Counted from the first letter of the stretch, positions 27,546 to 37,535 are shown. The stretch is 64,000 nt of DNA from Kordia periserrulae (GCF_003054265.1 NZ_QBKT01000003.1:372001-436000), one strand, 5' to 3'. Numbers and translations are program-made. Notes: generated by a model not told the origin, from the sequence alone.

Positions 27546-27962
27546 ATGAACCTAACCACACAAGCTGCTGTCGTATTTTACCAACACTTGGGAAAGCTTT
27601 TTTATGCGATTGCTTTGGCAGATGCCAACATAAAAAAAGAAGAGTTTGAAGCGATGCGAAAAGAAATTTCGCTATTAAGCATGAGCGAACATGTAAAAAT
27701 TACAGATGCCGAAATTGATATTGAACACCAAATAACTTCCACATTTAAAATACTGTATTTTGACAAAGCCACTTCGGAAGATTGTTACGAAGAATTTATC
27801 AAGTACAAAAACAATAACGAATCGTTATTTACTGCTGAAATCAAAAAAGCCATTTTGAAAATTGCAGGAAAAATTGCGGGTAGTTTTTCAGATGTCAACA
27901 AGTCAGAATTGATTTTACTTGGAAAATTAAGCATCGAATTCAAAGAAAAGTCAGATACATAA
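27546..27962 (+). CDS. TerB-like small protein of unknown function
   Basis: 138 residues, all-helical. YAIALADANIKKEEFEAM near 20-38 resembles the first acidic helix pair of the TerB fold (tellurite-resistance/DjlA family), which can bind metal through acidic residues. It ends 9 bp before the P-type ATPase gene and shares its promoter. A metal-sensing or storage role would fit the neighbour, but this is inference only. Confidence 0.6.
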   Translation: MNLTTQAAVVFYQHLGKLFYAIALADANIKKEEFEAMRKEISLLSMSEHVKITDAEIDIEHQITSTFKILYFDKATSEDCYEEFIKYKNNNESLFTAEIKKAILKIAGKIAGSFSDVNKSELILLGKLSIEFKEKSDT

Positions 27963-27971
27963 CAAACATTC

Positions 27972-29939
27972 ATGGCGACTTCCACAGCTCATCAACATGC
28001 ACATCACGGTATTTTAGGTAAAAACACAGAACTGTATTTTGCGCTGTTGTGCGGTTTCTTTTTAGTAGTAGGTTTTTTGTTGGAAAGACTAACGGAAATC
28101 CCAACTTCTGTTTGGAAAACGGTGTATGTGTTTGCGTATCTTTTCGGTGGTTATTTTGTGAGTTTGGAAGCTGTTAAAAAAATTCCGAAAGGCGAATTTG
28201 ACATTGACTTTTTAATGATAGCAGCGGCGCTTGGCGCGATGTATATTGACAGTTGGGCAGAAGGTGCATTGCTGTTATTCTTGTTCAGTTTGGGACATGC
28301 GTTAGAACATTACGCGATGCACAAAGCTAAAAAATCGATAGAAGCGTTGGGAAATTTATCGCCCAAAACGGCTTTGGTGAAACGAAATGCAACACTTCAC
28401 GAAATTCCTATAGAAGATTTACAAATAAACGATGTTATTGTGGTAAAACCCAATACAAAAATCGCGGCAGATGGTGTCATCATTACAGGACACTCAAGTG
28501 TGAATCAAGCACCAATTACAGGCGAAAGTATTCCTGTGGATAAAGTCGAAATTCCGTCAACAGAAAATTTACCAGCATTTAGCGAAATAGACAAAAAACA
28601 TACGGTATTTGCAGGAACTATCAATGGTGACCACAGTATTGAAGTGCAAGTGCTCAAACTCAGTAAAGATTCTACCGTAGCACGATTGATTGATATGGTG
28701 AGTGAAGTAGAAACGCAAAAATCACCCACACAGCGACTCACTAAAAAGTTTGAAAAATGGTATGTTCCTATAGTTTTAATTGTCGTGTTTTTGTTGTGTT
28801 TTGGATATCTTGTGATAAATGAAACATTTGACGAAAGTCTGTACAGAGCCATTACCGTTTTGGTAGCGGCAAGTCCGTGTGCGTTGGCAATTTCTACACC
28901 AAGTGCTGTATTAAGTGGTATTGCGAGAGCTGCACAAAAAGGTGTGTTGATTAAAGGCGGAAAAGCACTAGAAGATTTAGGAAGTATCAAAGCGATTGCG
29001 TTTGACAAAACAGGAACATTAACAGAAGGAAAACCATCGCTCAAAAATATCATTCCGCTTCATGATTTTGACGAACAAAAACTAGCCGAATTGGTACTGG
29101 AAGTTGAAAGTTTAAGCAATCATCCATTGGCAAAAGCCATTGCAAAGGACATTCAAAAACGCTATCAACTAGAAGCAACAGACAAAGCTACCGATGTAGA
29201 AGCAATTCAAGGAAAAGGAATTACGGCAATGTATCAAAACGACAAAATATGTATTGGAAATGTCGTGATGATGGAAAGTGAAGGAATACCAGTTGATGAT
29301 TCGATTCATACTAGCATGAAAACGCTGTTGCAAAAAGGTGAAACCGTGATGTTGGTAGCGTTTCAAAGTCAATTGATTGGAATGATAAGCGTGATGGACA
29401 TTCCCAGAAAAACAGCCAAAAGCACCATTGAACGATTGCGAGAAATTGGTGTAAAGTTTATGGTGATGCTTACAGGCGATCATCAACATGTAGGCGACGC
29501 TATTGCACAACAAATAGGACTTTCGGAAGCTCGGGGAAATCTACTTCCCGAAGCTAAAGTTACAGAAATTGAAAAGCTGTTGCAATCGCATAAAAAAGTT
29601 GCGATGGTAGGCGATGGCGTTAACGATGCGCCTGCAATGGCACTAAGTACCGTAAGTGTCGCGATGGGCGCGGCAGGAAGCGATGTTACCTTAGAAGTTG
29701 CCGATGTAGCATTGATGTCTGACAAAATTGAAAATCTTCCTTTCGTATTTGGATTGAGTAATGCTTCTAAAAAAATTATCAAGCAAAACATTTACATAAG
29801 TCTTGGAATGGTGTTTTTTTTAGTGCCGATTACGATTTTAGGCTTGACCAATATTGGTGTTGCCGTATTATTGCACGAAGGTTCCACCATTGTCGTTGTC
29901 CTGAATGCATTGCGATTGCTTCGCTATGAAGCTTCATAA
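27972..29939 (+). CDS. P1B-4-type heavy-metal-translocating ATPase (Fe/Co/Zn class)
   Basis: 655 residues. A His-rich N-terminus (HQHAHH) without an HMA domain, six main membrane helices, SPC instead of CPC in the metal-binding helix (SPCALAI near 300), phosphorylation site DKTGTLTEG at about 345, the HP motif SNHPLAKAI, GDGVNDAP at about 546 and the C-terminal helix HEGSTIVVVLNALRLL at about 634. SPC plus HEGST and the absence of N-terminal metal domains define the P1B-4 subgroup, which exports Fe2+, Co2+ or Zn2+. Translated from an operon with the TerB-like gene; an FNR-like promoter precedes both, consistent with iron export or balancing when oxygen changes. Confidence 0.88.
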   Translation: MATSTAHQHAHHGILGKNTELYFALLCGFFLVVGFLLERLTEIPTSVWKTVYVFAYLFGGYFVSLEAVKKIPKGEFDIDFLMIAAALGAMYIDSWAEGALLLFLFSLGHALEHYAMHKAKKSIEALGNLSPKTALVKRNATLHEIPIEDLQINDVIVVKPNTKIAADGVIITGHSSVNQAPITGESIPVDKVEIPSTENLPAFSEIDKKHTVFAGTINGDHSIEVQVLKLSKDSTVARLIDMVSEVETQKSPTQRLTKKFEKWYVPIVLIVVFLLCFGYLVINETFDESLYRAITVLVAASPCALAISTPSAVLSGIARAAQKGVLIKGGKALEDLGSIKAIAFDKTGTLTEGKPSLKNIIPLHDFDEQKLAELVLEVESLSNHPLAKAIAKDIQKRYQLEATDKATDVEAIQGKGITAMYQNDKICIGNVVMMESEGIPVDDSIHTSMKTLLQKGETVMLVAFQSQLIGMISVMDIPRKTAKSTIERLREIGVKFMVMLTGDHQHVGDAIAQQIGLSEARGNLLPEAKVTEIEKLLQSHKKVAMVGDGVNDAPAMALSTVSVAMGAAGSDVTLEVADVALMSDKIENLPFVFGLSNASKKIIKQNIYISLGMVFFLVPITILGLTNIGVAVLLHEGSTIVVVLNALRLLRYEAS

Positions 29940-29961
29940 GACTGAAATAGAAATGTGCAAC

Positions 29962-30004
29962 TGACCAAAATCATGTTTTAGTTACCGAGTTATCTATACT
30001 TTAG
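29962..30004 (+). promoter_or_regulatory. FNR-like box and -7 element for the split-barrel protein gene
   Basis: TGACCAAAATCA (29962-29973) and TACTTTAG (29997-30004); centre-to-box spacing 29 nt. The start codon follows 22 nt later. Confidence 0.65.
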
Positions 30005-30026
30005 TATAGAACCTAAATTAAGTATC

Positions 30027-30482
30027 ATGATTAAAGTATTGAATCCAGCAGAACGCCAAAAAATCTTAGCAGAAAATTATATTGGTCATTTGGCGTACAT
30101 CTATCAAAATAGACCGTTTATTGCGCCAATTACGTATTATTTTGACAAAGAACGCAATATCATTATTGGCTATTCTGCGGAAGGACATAAAATCAAAGCG
30201 ATGCGTAAAGTCAATAACGTAGCTATGGAAGTTGCTGAGATTGATTCTGTAAACCATTGGAATACGATTGTGGTTCACGGCGAATATGAAGAACTGGAAG
30301 GAAGCACTGCGAAAGCCTATTTGCACGATTTCTCTTTGGGTGTAAAGGATTTAATCATTCGAAAAGAACAACGAAAACTAGACTTTATCAACGAATTTTC
30401 AAGTAAAATTTACAAAGATGATTTTCCTGTAATTTTTCTAATTCGAATTGATGAAATCACAGGAAGAATGCGCAGAAGTTAA
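30027..30482 (+). CDS. FMN-binding split-barrel (pyridoxamine 5-phosphate oxidase/NimA-like) protein
   Basis: 151 residues. GHLAYIYQNRPFIAPITYYF and GHKIKAMRKVNNVAMEVAEID are the usual FMN-binding split-barrel strands of the PNPOx/NimA family; the C-terminal IDEITGRMRRS closes the barrel. Members reduce nitroaromatics, bind heme or have unknown redox functions. It has its own FNR-like promoter, so expression with the stress cluster is expected. Confidence 0.78.
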   Translation: MIKVLNPAERQKILAENYIGHLAYIYQNRPFIAPITYYFDKERNIIIGYSAEGHKIKAMRKVNNVAMEVAEIDSVNHWNTIVVHGEYEELEGSTAKAYLHDFSLGVKDLIIRKEQRKLDFINEFSSKIYKDDFPVIFLIRIDEITGRMRRS

Positions 30483-30532
30483 GGCAAGCGTTTTGTATCG
30501 TTCCAAGCTAAAGATTTTTGTGATGCAAAACT

Positions 30533-31564
30533 TTAAAACGGATAGTAATAGTCATCTTTAGCAATACCAAGAACTACGGGCAAATTCATGGCTTTGTGCG
30601 CAATAATTTCATCACCAGCATTGAATTCTTGGTAATATTCTTCAGGAATTAAAACGTTTCGATACGTCGTTTTTAGGGTATATTTGACGCGTTGTCTTCC
30701 GTTATGCGTAATTGTCGTAAATAATTTGTCTATAACATGCGTGGTAACAAGCTCTTTTCTGCCGTTTTTAGTTGATTTTTCATAATTGAAGTACAATCGT
30801 ATTGTTTTGTAGATTTGATACAATAGAATGAGTGGTATGGGAAAAATGAGCAGCAAAATTCCTTCTAAACTATTGATGAGCAAACCCACAACAGGCAATC
30901 CAAAAAGCGCTATGTAGGTAAGACGTCTTTTTAACTGTTTGCTATAATATTCATGAATGATTTCGCGGTCTTCTTGTGTCAAAGGCGCTTGTCGAATTCT
31001 AGAAGTTGGATAGCTGCTTTTATGAAATATTTTTTGAGGATCGACCGCGGCATCAGCAGCACTTTCGCGTATATCAAATGATAAAATTGTTTTGGAGCTT
31101 GGTGTAATTTCAAAATAAACAGTATCGCCCACTCTAATTTTTGAATACATGGCATATTCAATTTTGTGCTGTTCGCCGTTTACGGTCATATAATAATAGC
31201 GTTGTGTGCTTGTTTTGGAAGAACGACCGCTTCGAGCTCCAGTTCCTGTACTGTGTGAGGTAGATTTATTGATGCTCAATTGTTTGTCTTCCACCACACC
31301 TTCGATGCAATTTTTCACGCCACTATTTAAGTCTTTTAGGAACAGCGAAATCATATAGCCAATCACTCCAAAAAAGAACAATGCGAAAATGCCAAATATA
31401 ACAAGCGGAACTGCTCCAAAATTGTCTGTTTTTATAAAGGCATCACGAAGTATAAATAGATACATTCCATAAAAAAAGGCCAAAACAATTAGGGCAAAAA
31501 GTGCTCCAAGCCACAGTTTTCCTTTTAATTTTTTACGGTCTTTTTGAGTTAGTTGTTTTTGCAT
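30533..31564 (-). CDS. Four-helix membrane protein of unknown function with duplicated halves
   Basis: 343 residues. Two hydrophobic helices at about 15-40 and 48-72, a soluble beta-rich segment with a Ser/Thr/Gly-rich loop (STSHSTGTGARSGRSSKT), then two helices at about 205-245 and another soluble beta-rich segment with THNGRQRVKYTLKT. Each helix pair followed by a beta module suggests an internal duplication resembling DUF3592-like proteins, but I do not recognise a named family. Monocistronic; no FNR-like box upstream. Confidence 0.6.
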   Translation of the reverse strand: MQKQLTQKDRKKLKGKLWLGALFALIVLAFFYGMYLFILRDAFIKTDNFGAVPLVIFGIFALFFFGVIGYMISLFLKDLNSGVKNCIEGVVEDKQLSINKSTSHSTGTGARSGRSSKTSTQRYYYMTVNGEQHKIEYAMYSKIRVGDTVYFEITPSSKTILSFDIRESAADAAVDPQKIFHKSSYPTSRIRQAPLTQEDREIIHEYYSKQLKRRLTYIALFGLPVVGLLINSLEGILLLIFPIPLILLYQIYKTIRLYFNYEKSTKNGRKELVTTHVIDKLFTTITHNGRQRVKYTLKTTYRNVLIPEEYYQEFNAGDEIIAHKAMNLPVVLGIAKDDYYYPF

Positions 31565-31653
31565 GCGACAGAAATCTAAATAGTATCGCTAATTTTTATT
31601 TTTTTGAGAAGATTGGCAATACGTAGAGTTGCGTATTTTGATGATATAAAAAA

Positions 31654-34602
31654 CTATCGCTTCAACGTAAAATGTCCTGTATATACATTTCCTGTCATTG
31701 GGCGTTCTACTTTAAACCAATAATCGCCTGAAGGCATTGGTCGCCCGTTGTAGTTGCCGTTCCAGCCTTCTGTGGTTGGGTTTAGCGTAGTGAGTCGTTT
31801 TCCATATCTATCAAAAATAAAGATTTGAAGCGTCGGGTCGCTGGCAGCGGCAATGATTTGCCAATTGTCGTTAATGCCGTCGTTGTTTGGTGTGAAAAAT
31901 CGTGGATAATTTAGAAGATACGCAGGTTCTGTAACAACTCCGCAGCCGTTTTTATCTCGTACATACACAGTATATTCGCCCGAAAGTAAGTTTTCAAAAA
32001 AGTTGTCATCGGTATAATTAATGCCATCTAACGAATATTCATAATCGCCCAAACCTTCTGCCGTGACTAAAATGGTGTTTTGAAAGTTTGTCCAATCGGT
32101 AATGCTCACGTCAATACTTAGTGTTGGACCAGATTCTATGACAGTAAATGTTTTGGTATTGCTGCAATTAATTTGTTCGCCCAAAGCAGTATAACTATTT
32201 CCAATGTCAACCGTATAAGTTCCTGGCGTATCAACAACAATACTTTCGGTAATTTCGTTTGTAGACCAATTGTAAAAATCGGCGGTAACGTCAGCAGATA
32301 ACATGACAGTTCCGTCGGTACACAAATACACGGTTTCGGTTTCGTTGATGATGGGTGTGGCTAGTGCTGTAATTTGAAAATCGACAATATCAAAACAGCT
32401 AGCATTCGTTGTATCTTCCACACGTGCGTAGATTTGCTGCGGATTGGTCGTATTGGTAAACGTACTGCTAATCGACTCTACATCCATCATAGCATTTTGT
32501 TCGCTGAGATGAAAGGTGATTTCATAATTTCCTGTAAGTCCATTTATAATGTCGTCATTTTGAGAAGCTAGATTGAATGTCGCCGCATTTGCATCGTCCA
32601 AAAAACTACATTCAAACAAATCGTTTATTTCATTGGCAATAATAGCTGGCGTAATGTTGATTTCAAAATTGGTCGTATCAAAACACAAGGGATTTCCCAC
32701 AGCTTCAATTCGTACAAATAACGGTTGGGGATTGTCTAGAGTTTGAAAATTTGTAGGCAATGCACTGATGTCGTTATCGGCGTCGTCTTGTGTAAGGTGA
32801 TAGGTAATTTCAAAGTCTTCCGCAGTTTGGTTGAGCAATACTTCGCTGTTAAATTGATTGAGATTCACCATTTCCGAACCGTCATTACTTTGGTCGTCGC
32901 AAATATCAATATCGGCAACCGTATTTGCTAAAGGAAACGGATTTACGATGAGCATAAAACTGGTAATATCAAAACAATTGCCTTGTCCCAAATTGTAAAT
33001 ACGTGCAAAAATTTCTTGATTGTTGGTCGTGTTGGAATATGTTAATGGCAACCGATTAAGGTCATTTTCGGCATCTTCTAAAGAAGTATAAAAAGCCACA
33101 TCATAGGTTAGATTGGACTGCGAACCTAAGATTTCGGTAATTTTAGTGCTTAAATCAAAACTTTCAATTTCGTTGTTAGTGCTATCATCACACAATAAAA
33201 AATCGCTCACAGCACTTGCAACAGGAATTTCATAAATGGTAACTTCTTTGCTCGTTTGGCGTATTTCGGTACCAAAATTAATGTCTGCTGATACGGTGTA
33301 TGTTCCCACACTCGCGTACGTATGCGAAGGTGCTAGACTCGTAGAAGTAGTGCCATCACCAAAATCCCAATTGACAGACACCGGCGGTTCGGTAGTATTT
33401 AGCGAAAAATTTGTGACATCGCCTAAGCAGAAATTTTCAAGCTGAATGGTCGCACCAAAAAAGGATTGTATAAACGTCGGAAGTCCCAATCTGCACGTGC
33501 GCCCTTGCAAATCAATAGCATCTATTACATAGGTAGCACCCGTTCCGACCACGTTTGGATTTTCAATAACATCCACAAATTGACTGCCAGAGTTTGCTAA
33601 ATATAAGCGTTCATCATTGGCAATTTGAATAGCACCAATAAAATCACCTCCTTGATACACGATGACGTCAGAGTTTATAATATCCGTTGCATTTCCAGCG
33701 GTTAAATCAAATTGATGTACGCGTCCGTTGTCAGGACTGCTTGGGTCGTCAAAATTCAAATCGGACACATATAACAATTGCACATCTGGAGAAAACTCTA
33801 CACCATACGCGCCAGAACCTGAACCGTTAAAGAATACATTTTCTAGTTTTATCGGGTTGGAAATGACACCTGTATCTGCATTAAAGTCAAAAAGTTCTAC
33901 AAAACTGTTGGAGCCCCATTGTGCGATGGCGAGTCGTTCTCCGTTGGAAGATGCTTTGAAATAGCCAATAGATTCCGCAGAACCGCCACTGTGTACAGAG
34001 CCAATATTTTGTGTAATAGCAGTTTCGTTTACGCCTGCTGCAGTGACTTCATAGATTAAAAATGTATCGTTTTGCCATGAGTGGCTTAGCACCCAAAAAT
34101 CGGTTCCGTTGGTTTTTTGTACTGCGGTAATTTTTTCGGTAGTTGGCGTAGAAAGCAACACATTTTTAAGTGTGGTAACATCACCATTGCCATTATTTAA
34201 CGACAAATCGAACTCCGAATAGCGAAGTCCGTCAGGTCCTGCGCCTTCATCTACGGTAAAAATATAGTAAATCAACGGATTGCCAGGCTTGGGAACAATC
34301 ACTGCCGATTGAGTACTGGAGTTATTTCCTGTTAAGCCTGTACCGTTTGGTGTAATTTGATGATTTTTATCATACACAGTACTTCCGTCGGTATAAAAAA
34401 GCAATTGTCCGCTACCGTCAGAAATGGTTGCCACGCCTTCGTTGGTCGTCAAAGCACCGTTGAGTGAAGCGGTTGGTGGAGTTGTGCTAAAATCCAAGCC
34501 AGCATTGGTTCCGAAGTACCAATTATTCCCTTCGTTTTGTCCGAGCATTGTATGCAAGCCGCATAGCAATACACAGTATATCAATTTGTAATATTTTTTC
34601 AT
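31654..34602 (-). CDS. Large secreted PKD protein with T9SS type B sorting domain
   Basis: 982 residues. Signal peptide 1-21, then a propeller-like region (1-390) with repeated strand pairs such as GSAESIGYFKASSNGERLAIA, a PKD domain at about 405-465 (WDFGDGTTS, HTYASVGTYTV) and three repeats of about 92 residues (each with a FDLS/NLN-like start, a YDVAFY/ITYHL/ITFHL strand and QEIFARI/QPLFVRI/QQIYARV). The end FFTPNNDGINDNW, IFDRYGKRL and GDYWFKVERP is the type B (gliding-motility-associated) T9SS domain. It is an outer-surface adhesin-like protein; the ligand is unknown. Confidence 0.87.
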   Translation of the reverse strand: MKKYYKLIYCVLLCGLHTMLGQNEGNNWYFGTNAGLDFSTTPPTASLNGALTTNEGVATISDGSGQLLFYTDGSTVYDKNHQITPNGTGLTGNNSSTQSAVIVPKPGNPLIYYIFTVDEGAGPDGLRYSEFDLSLNNGNGDVTTLKNVLLSTPTTEKITAVQKTNGTDFWVLSHSWQNDTFLIYEVTAAGVNETAITQNIGSVHSGGSAESIGYFKASSNGERLAIAQWGSNSFVELFDFNADTGVISNPIKLENVFFNGSGSGAYGVEFSPDVQLLYVSDLNFDDPSSPDNGRVHQFDLTAGNATDIINSDVIVYQGGDFIGAIQIANDERLYLANSGSQFVDVIENPNVVGTGATYVIDAIDLQGRTCRLGLPTFIQSFFGATIQLENFCLGDVTNFSLNTTEPPVSVNWDFGDGTTSTSLAPSHTYASVGTYTVSADINFGTEIRQTSKEVTIYEIPVASAVSDFLLCDDSTNNEIESFDLSTKITEILGSQSNLTYDVAFYTSLEDAENDLNRLPLTYSNTTNNQEIFARIYNLGQGNCFDITSFMLIVNPFPLANTVADIDICDDQSNDGSEMVNLNQFNSEVLLNQTAEDFEITYHLTQDDADNDISALPTNFQTLDNPQPLFVRIEAVGNPLCFDTTNFEINITPAIIANEINDLFECSFLDDANAATFNLASQNDDIINGLTGNYEITFHLSEQNAMMDVESISSTFTNTTNPQQIYARVEDTTNASCFDIVDFQITALATPIINETETVYLCTDGTVMLSADVTADFYNWSTNEITESIVVDTPGTYTVDIGNSYTALGEQINCSNTKTFTVIESGPTLSIDVSITDWTNFQNTILVTAEGLGDYEYSLDGINYTDDNFFENLLSGEYTVYVRDKNGCGVVTEPAYLLNYPRFFTPNNDGINDNWQIIAAASDPTLQIFIFDRYGKRLTTLNPTTEGWNGNYNGRPMPSGDYWFKVERPMTGNVYTGHFTLKR

Positions 34603-34775
34603 GTACGTTATAAATCTATACTTTTTTAAAGTTATAGGATATTATTCTATTGTTTTGTTGGCACAAAAGCGAAATAATGACTAGATGCTATCACGTTTTA
34701 GGCAAACTGTATATTTCTTTTTGTTACAGCAATGTGTTATTGCTATTTGGGAATATTTCAGTTAAATATACAAAA

Positions 34776-34822
34776 TACCACAATACAGGATGTTTTTCTA
34801 AAACATTTTCTGAATTGTGGTA
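34776..34822 (-). terminator. Long hairpin ending the lipoprotein operon
   Basis: Arms TACCACAAT (34776-34784) and ATTGTGGTA (34814-34822) with further inner pairing (CAG/CTG, GTTTT/AAAAC); on the minus strand TTTTG follows. It is 22 bp beyond the stop of the gene at 34845-35489. The rest of 34603-34844 shows nothing else. Confidence 0.65.
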
Positions 34823-34844
34823 CTATAAAGCTGTAAAATAGTAG

Positions 34845-35489
34845 TTATTGTAATGCTTTTTTCTTCGGAATGAGTTTTTCTTTTTCCATCGATTTGATGA
34901 TTTTTTTGACATAATCATCCGTCATAGCCGCAATATTTTCAGGATTGATGATATTGTAAGAATCTAACCAAACCAGTGATTTTTCTTCATCTTTTTGCAA
35001 TCGGTAAATGGTGGTTTCTACATAAAACACTTGGTACTTTTTATAGTCTTCCTGACTGAAATAATCATCGCGAGAAGCTAAATAACCGCCTAAAAAACGT
35101 TGCAAACTATAATCAAATCGGGGAGAAGCGCCACTTCGCGATTCGTTTTCTTGCACTCCTTTTACCGCAGAAACCAAAACTGTTTCAAAACCTTCTGTAA
35201 GCAGCGTGTTGATTTTAGCTTCAATGTCCGCTTCGGTTTTGGTAGCATCTTGAAATAGTTTTTCAAAAACCACCGTGCTTTGTATGGCGTTGATATTGCG
35301 TTTGTTGAGTTCTTGCACCAATACAAATTCAAAGTTACTGCGCGCATCAAAATCGGGTGTAACACCAACTACCAATACATTTTTTGGATTGAATTCGGTC
35401 ACTTCAGGATTTTTCCAATGTTCACCTCGTTGAATGGAAGCACAACTTACCATTAAAAGCGTAATGATGTATAGCGTAATTTTTTTCAT
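34845..35489 (-). CDS. Lipoprotein, paralogue of the upstream gene
   Basis: 214 residues with a lipobox ending MVSC at Cys 16. After it HWKNPEV, KNVLVVGVTPDFDARSNFE, TEGFETVLVSAVKG and a Tyr-rich stretch match the neighbouring gene at 35496-36173 position by position (QWKNPDI, QKVLVVGLTSNVEARQKFE, EDGFDTILLTKIIG). Tandem duplication is clear. The family resembles DUF4136-like envelope lipoproteins; the function is unknown. Third gene of the operon starting at 36636, which has an FNR-like promoter. Confidence 0.75.
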   Translation of the reverse strand: MKKITLYIITLLMVSCASIQRGEHWKNPEVTEFNPKNVLVVGVTPDFDARSNFEFVLVQELNKRNINAIQSTVVFEKLFQDATKTEADIEAKINTLLTEGFETVLVSAVKGVQENESRSGASPRFDYSLQRFLGGYLASRDDYFSQEDYKKYQVFYVETTIYRLQKDEEKSLVWLDSYNIINPENIAAMTDDYVKKIIKSMEKEKLIPKKKALQ

Positions 35490-35495
35490 TTGTGA

Positions 35496-36173
35496 TTAGT
35501 TAATCAATTCGTCTGAGTTCTCTTTTTTGCGAGTTGTTTTTGGTTTGATGAGCTGTTCGTTTTCCAATACCGCAATTGCCATGTACACATAATCTGTAAC
35601 CGATTTTTCAATGGAAGAAGGATCAACAATGTCTATATATCCTTTCCAAAGCAACTCTCTATCTTTCGTCGGACAAATACAATACATGGACGTTTCCGAA
35701 TGATACACTGTGTATTCGTTGTAATAATCAGGATTGTAGTAAATATCTTGATACATTAAATATTCACTTCTAAATTTACGATAGGTTGCATCGTAATCGT
35801 CATAATTATTTTTGTAGGCAATTTTATCTTCTACACCAATAATTTTAGTAAGCAAAATAGTATCAAAACCATCTTCAATAAGCGTATTTTCTATAGCTTT
35901 CAGTTCATCTTTAGTGAGCTTTTCTGGTTGCATGGACGGATTGAATATGGTAAGACTCGTTACAGCTTCACTACCACGTGCTTCTAGTTCTTCTTTGAGT
36001 TTTTGTTCAAATTTTTGACGTGCTTCCACGTTAGACGTCAATCCGACAACCAATACTTTTTGTGGTTCGTACACATCAATATCAGGATTTTTCCACTGGT
36101 CTACCAACTGTGTTGAGGTACAGGCTGGAAAAAGCAACACGCTTACACACACGAAATAGAAAATACGTTTCAT
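35496..36173 (-). CDS. Lipoprotein, tandem paralogue
   Basis: 225 residues, lipobox LFPAC with Cys 18. Core pattern QWKNPDIDVYEPQKVLVVG followed by a helix pair and a Tyr/Asp-rich segment near 120-165. It is 6 bp upstream of its paralogue and 10 bp downstream of the coiled-coil gene, so one transcript covers all three. The conserved VLVVG strand suggests a Rossmann-like or TolB-N-like fold, but no named function can be assigned. Confidence 0.75.
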   Translation of the reverse strand: MKRIFYFVCVSVLLFPACTSTQLVDQWKNPDIDVYEPQKVLVVGLTSNVEARQKFEQKLKEELEARGSEAVTSLTIFNPSMQPEKLTKDELKAIENTLIEDGFDTILLTKIIGVEDKIAYKNNYDDYDATYRKFRSEYLMYQDIYYNPDYYNEYTVYHSETSMYCICPTKDRELLWKGYIDIVDPSSIEKSVTDYVYMAIAVLENEQLIKPKTTRKKENSDELIN

Positions 36174-36183
36174 AAGGATAGTA

Positions 36184-36636
36184 TTAAAGTTTTTTGTCGA
36201 GAGAAGATTGTAATTTTTCTTCTTTTTTGATGTCTTTGATGATGTTGAATAATTGCACTTTCAACCCACGATATTCTTTAAGAAAGTCTTCCATTTCTTT
36301 GGATAAATTTCGGTGCGTTTCTTTGTATTGTTTTTCATCTTCAATTTGGTCAACGCCATCGAGCATAATTTCCAACTCTTTTTCATGCTTTTTTACCATG
36401 CTTATAAGTTGTTCTGTGCGTCGATACGAGCGTGTAATGACATCAATAATTTCTTTATCGCTCGAAAAAACATCCAGTTTTTTTAACTGAGAAGAAAACG
36501 TAGAAATCAAATCTTCAAAAAAGAAATGTTCGTCTTTTATAAAATTCAGTTGTGATAACCAATGCAATGAATCTGTGTGCATATCTTCAGCACTAATCCA
36601 TTCAATATATTTTGGCGTAGTTTGTATTGTTTTCAT
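36184..36636 (-). CDS. Helical coiled-coil protein of unknown function
   Basis: About 150 residues from ATG 36636 (an upstream GTG lies within the promoter region and is less likely). Long amphipathic helices, for example YRRTEQLISMVKKHEKELE and KEMEDFLKEYRGLKVQL, with no membrane segment or signal peptide. It heads the operon with the two lipoproteins. The FNR-like promoter at 36663-36705 supports the chosen start because its -7 box would fall inside the longer form. No family recognised. Confidence 0.65.
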   Translation of the reverse strand: MKTIQTTPKYIEWISAEDMHTDSLHWLSQLNFIKDEHFFFEDLISTFSSQLKKLDVFSSDKEIIDVITRSYRRTEQLISMVKKHEKELEIMLDGVDQIEDEKQYKETHRNLSKEMEDFLKEYRGLKVQLFNIIKDIKKEEKLQSSLDKKL

Positions 36637-36662
36637 GAGTTTTACGGTATTAATTACAGTAT

Positions 36663-36705
36663 TAAAAGTACGTTGCACATTACAGAATTACTATGATAAA
36701 TATCA
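36663..36705 (-). promoter_or_regulatory. FNR-like box and -7 element for the coiled-coil/lipoprotein operon
   Basis: TGATATTTATCA (36694-36705) and TACTTTTA (36663-36670) on the minus strand; centre-to-box spacing 29 nt. The box lies 2 bp after the stop of the universal stress gene 36708-37535. Confidence 0.75.
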
Positions 36706-36707
36706 GC

Positions 36708-37535
36708 TTATTCTGGAATGACTAAAAACGGTACTTTTAGGTTGAACGCAATTTTTTTCACAACAGGTTCTCGCAAAATTCCATCAATAAAACTGTGCGA
36801 ATAATACACCATCGCGAGAATGTCAATATCCAATTCGTCAATAAAATCGTGAATACTAGTTTCCTTGCTCGCATAGCTTGGAACGATGTGTACGCTGAGT
36901 TCGAAATTTTTTAAATATTCTTTTAAAACGTTCAAATTCTTCTCTTGTTTGTCACTTAAAGCCTCGTTGTCATTGATGTGCACGATTCTAATTTTAGCAT
37001 TGTACAAATCTGCCAATTGCTGTAAATGATGGATTTCCTTCGCATCGCAATAGCGATTCAAATCGGTTGGAAAGGCAATTTGTTTGGGCGTTATAAATTC
37101 ATAATCGTTTGGAATGGCAAGAATTGGGCAGTTTTTTACTTTCTTAAAAATTTTAGCTGTATTGCTTCCAAATAAAATTCCTTTAGCGCCTGTAGCTCCT
37201 TTGGTTCCCATCGCAATAAGGTCAATATTATATTTTGGTACGAAGTCTTCAATCACATCGTCCAAATCGCCCAAAACAACCATGGCTTCAAATTCGTGAT
37301 TGCTGTTGGCGTTGGTGGCTTCAATTTGCTCTTTTAGCTTTTCAACATCTTTTCGCGCATTGTCAAGCATGGTTTTTAATAATTTATTAGAAAAACTTGA
37401 GATGCGAGACGAAGCTACTTTTTCAGTGTTTAATAAGTAAAATTTGCAAGTTTCGTGTTGATATAATTTTAAAGTGTAAATAATGGCACTCCAGGCATTA
37501 TCAGAAAAATCAGTTGGCAACAAAATATTGGTCAT
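36708..37535 (-). CDS. Universal stress protein with two Usp domains
   Basis: 275 residues. Starts ILLPTDFSDNAWSAI; the ATP-binding motif G-2x-G-9x-G-S is intact in the first domain (MGTKGATGAKGILFGSNT at about 131-148). The second domain at about 155-275 starts KQIAFPTDLNRY and lacks the full motif. Usp proteins bind ATP and support survival under starvation and oxygen limitation. It follows the paralogue at 37581-38423 after 45 bp, with no promoter box of its own, so it is the second gene of that transcript. Confidence 0.88.
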   Translation of the reverse strand: MTNILLPTDFSDNAWSAIIYTLKLYQHETCKFYLLNTEKVASSRISSFSNKLLKTMLDNARKDVEKLKEQIEATNANSNHEFEAMVVLGDLDDVIEDFVPKYNIDLIAMGTKGATGAKGILFGSNTAKIFKKVKNCPILAIPNDYEFITPKQIAFPTDLNRYCDAKEIHHLQQLADLYNAKIRIVHINDNEALSDKQEKNLNVLKEYLKNFELSVHIVPSYASKETSIHDFIDELDIDILAMVYYSHSFIDGILREPVVKKIAFNLKVPFLVIPE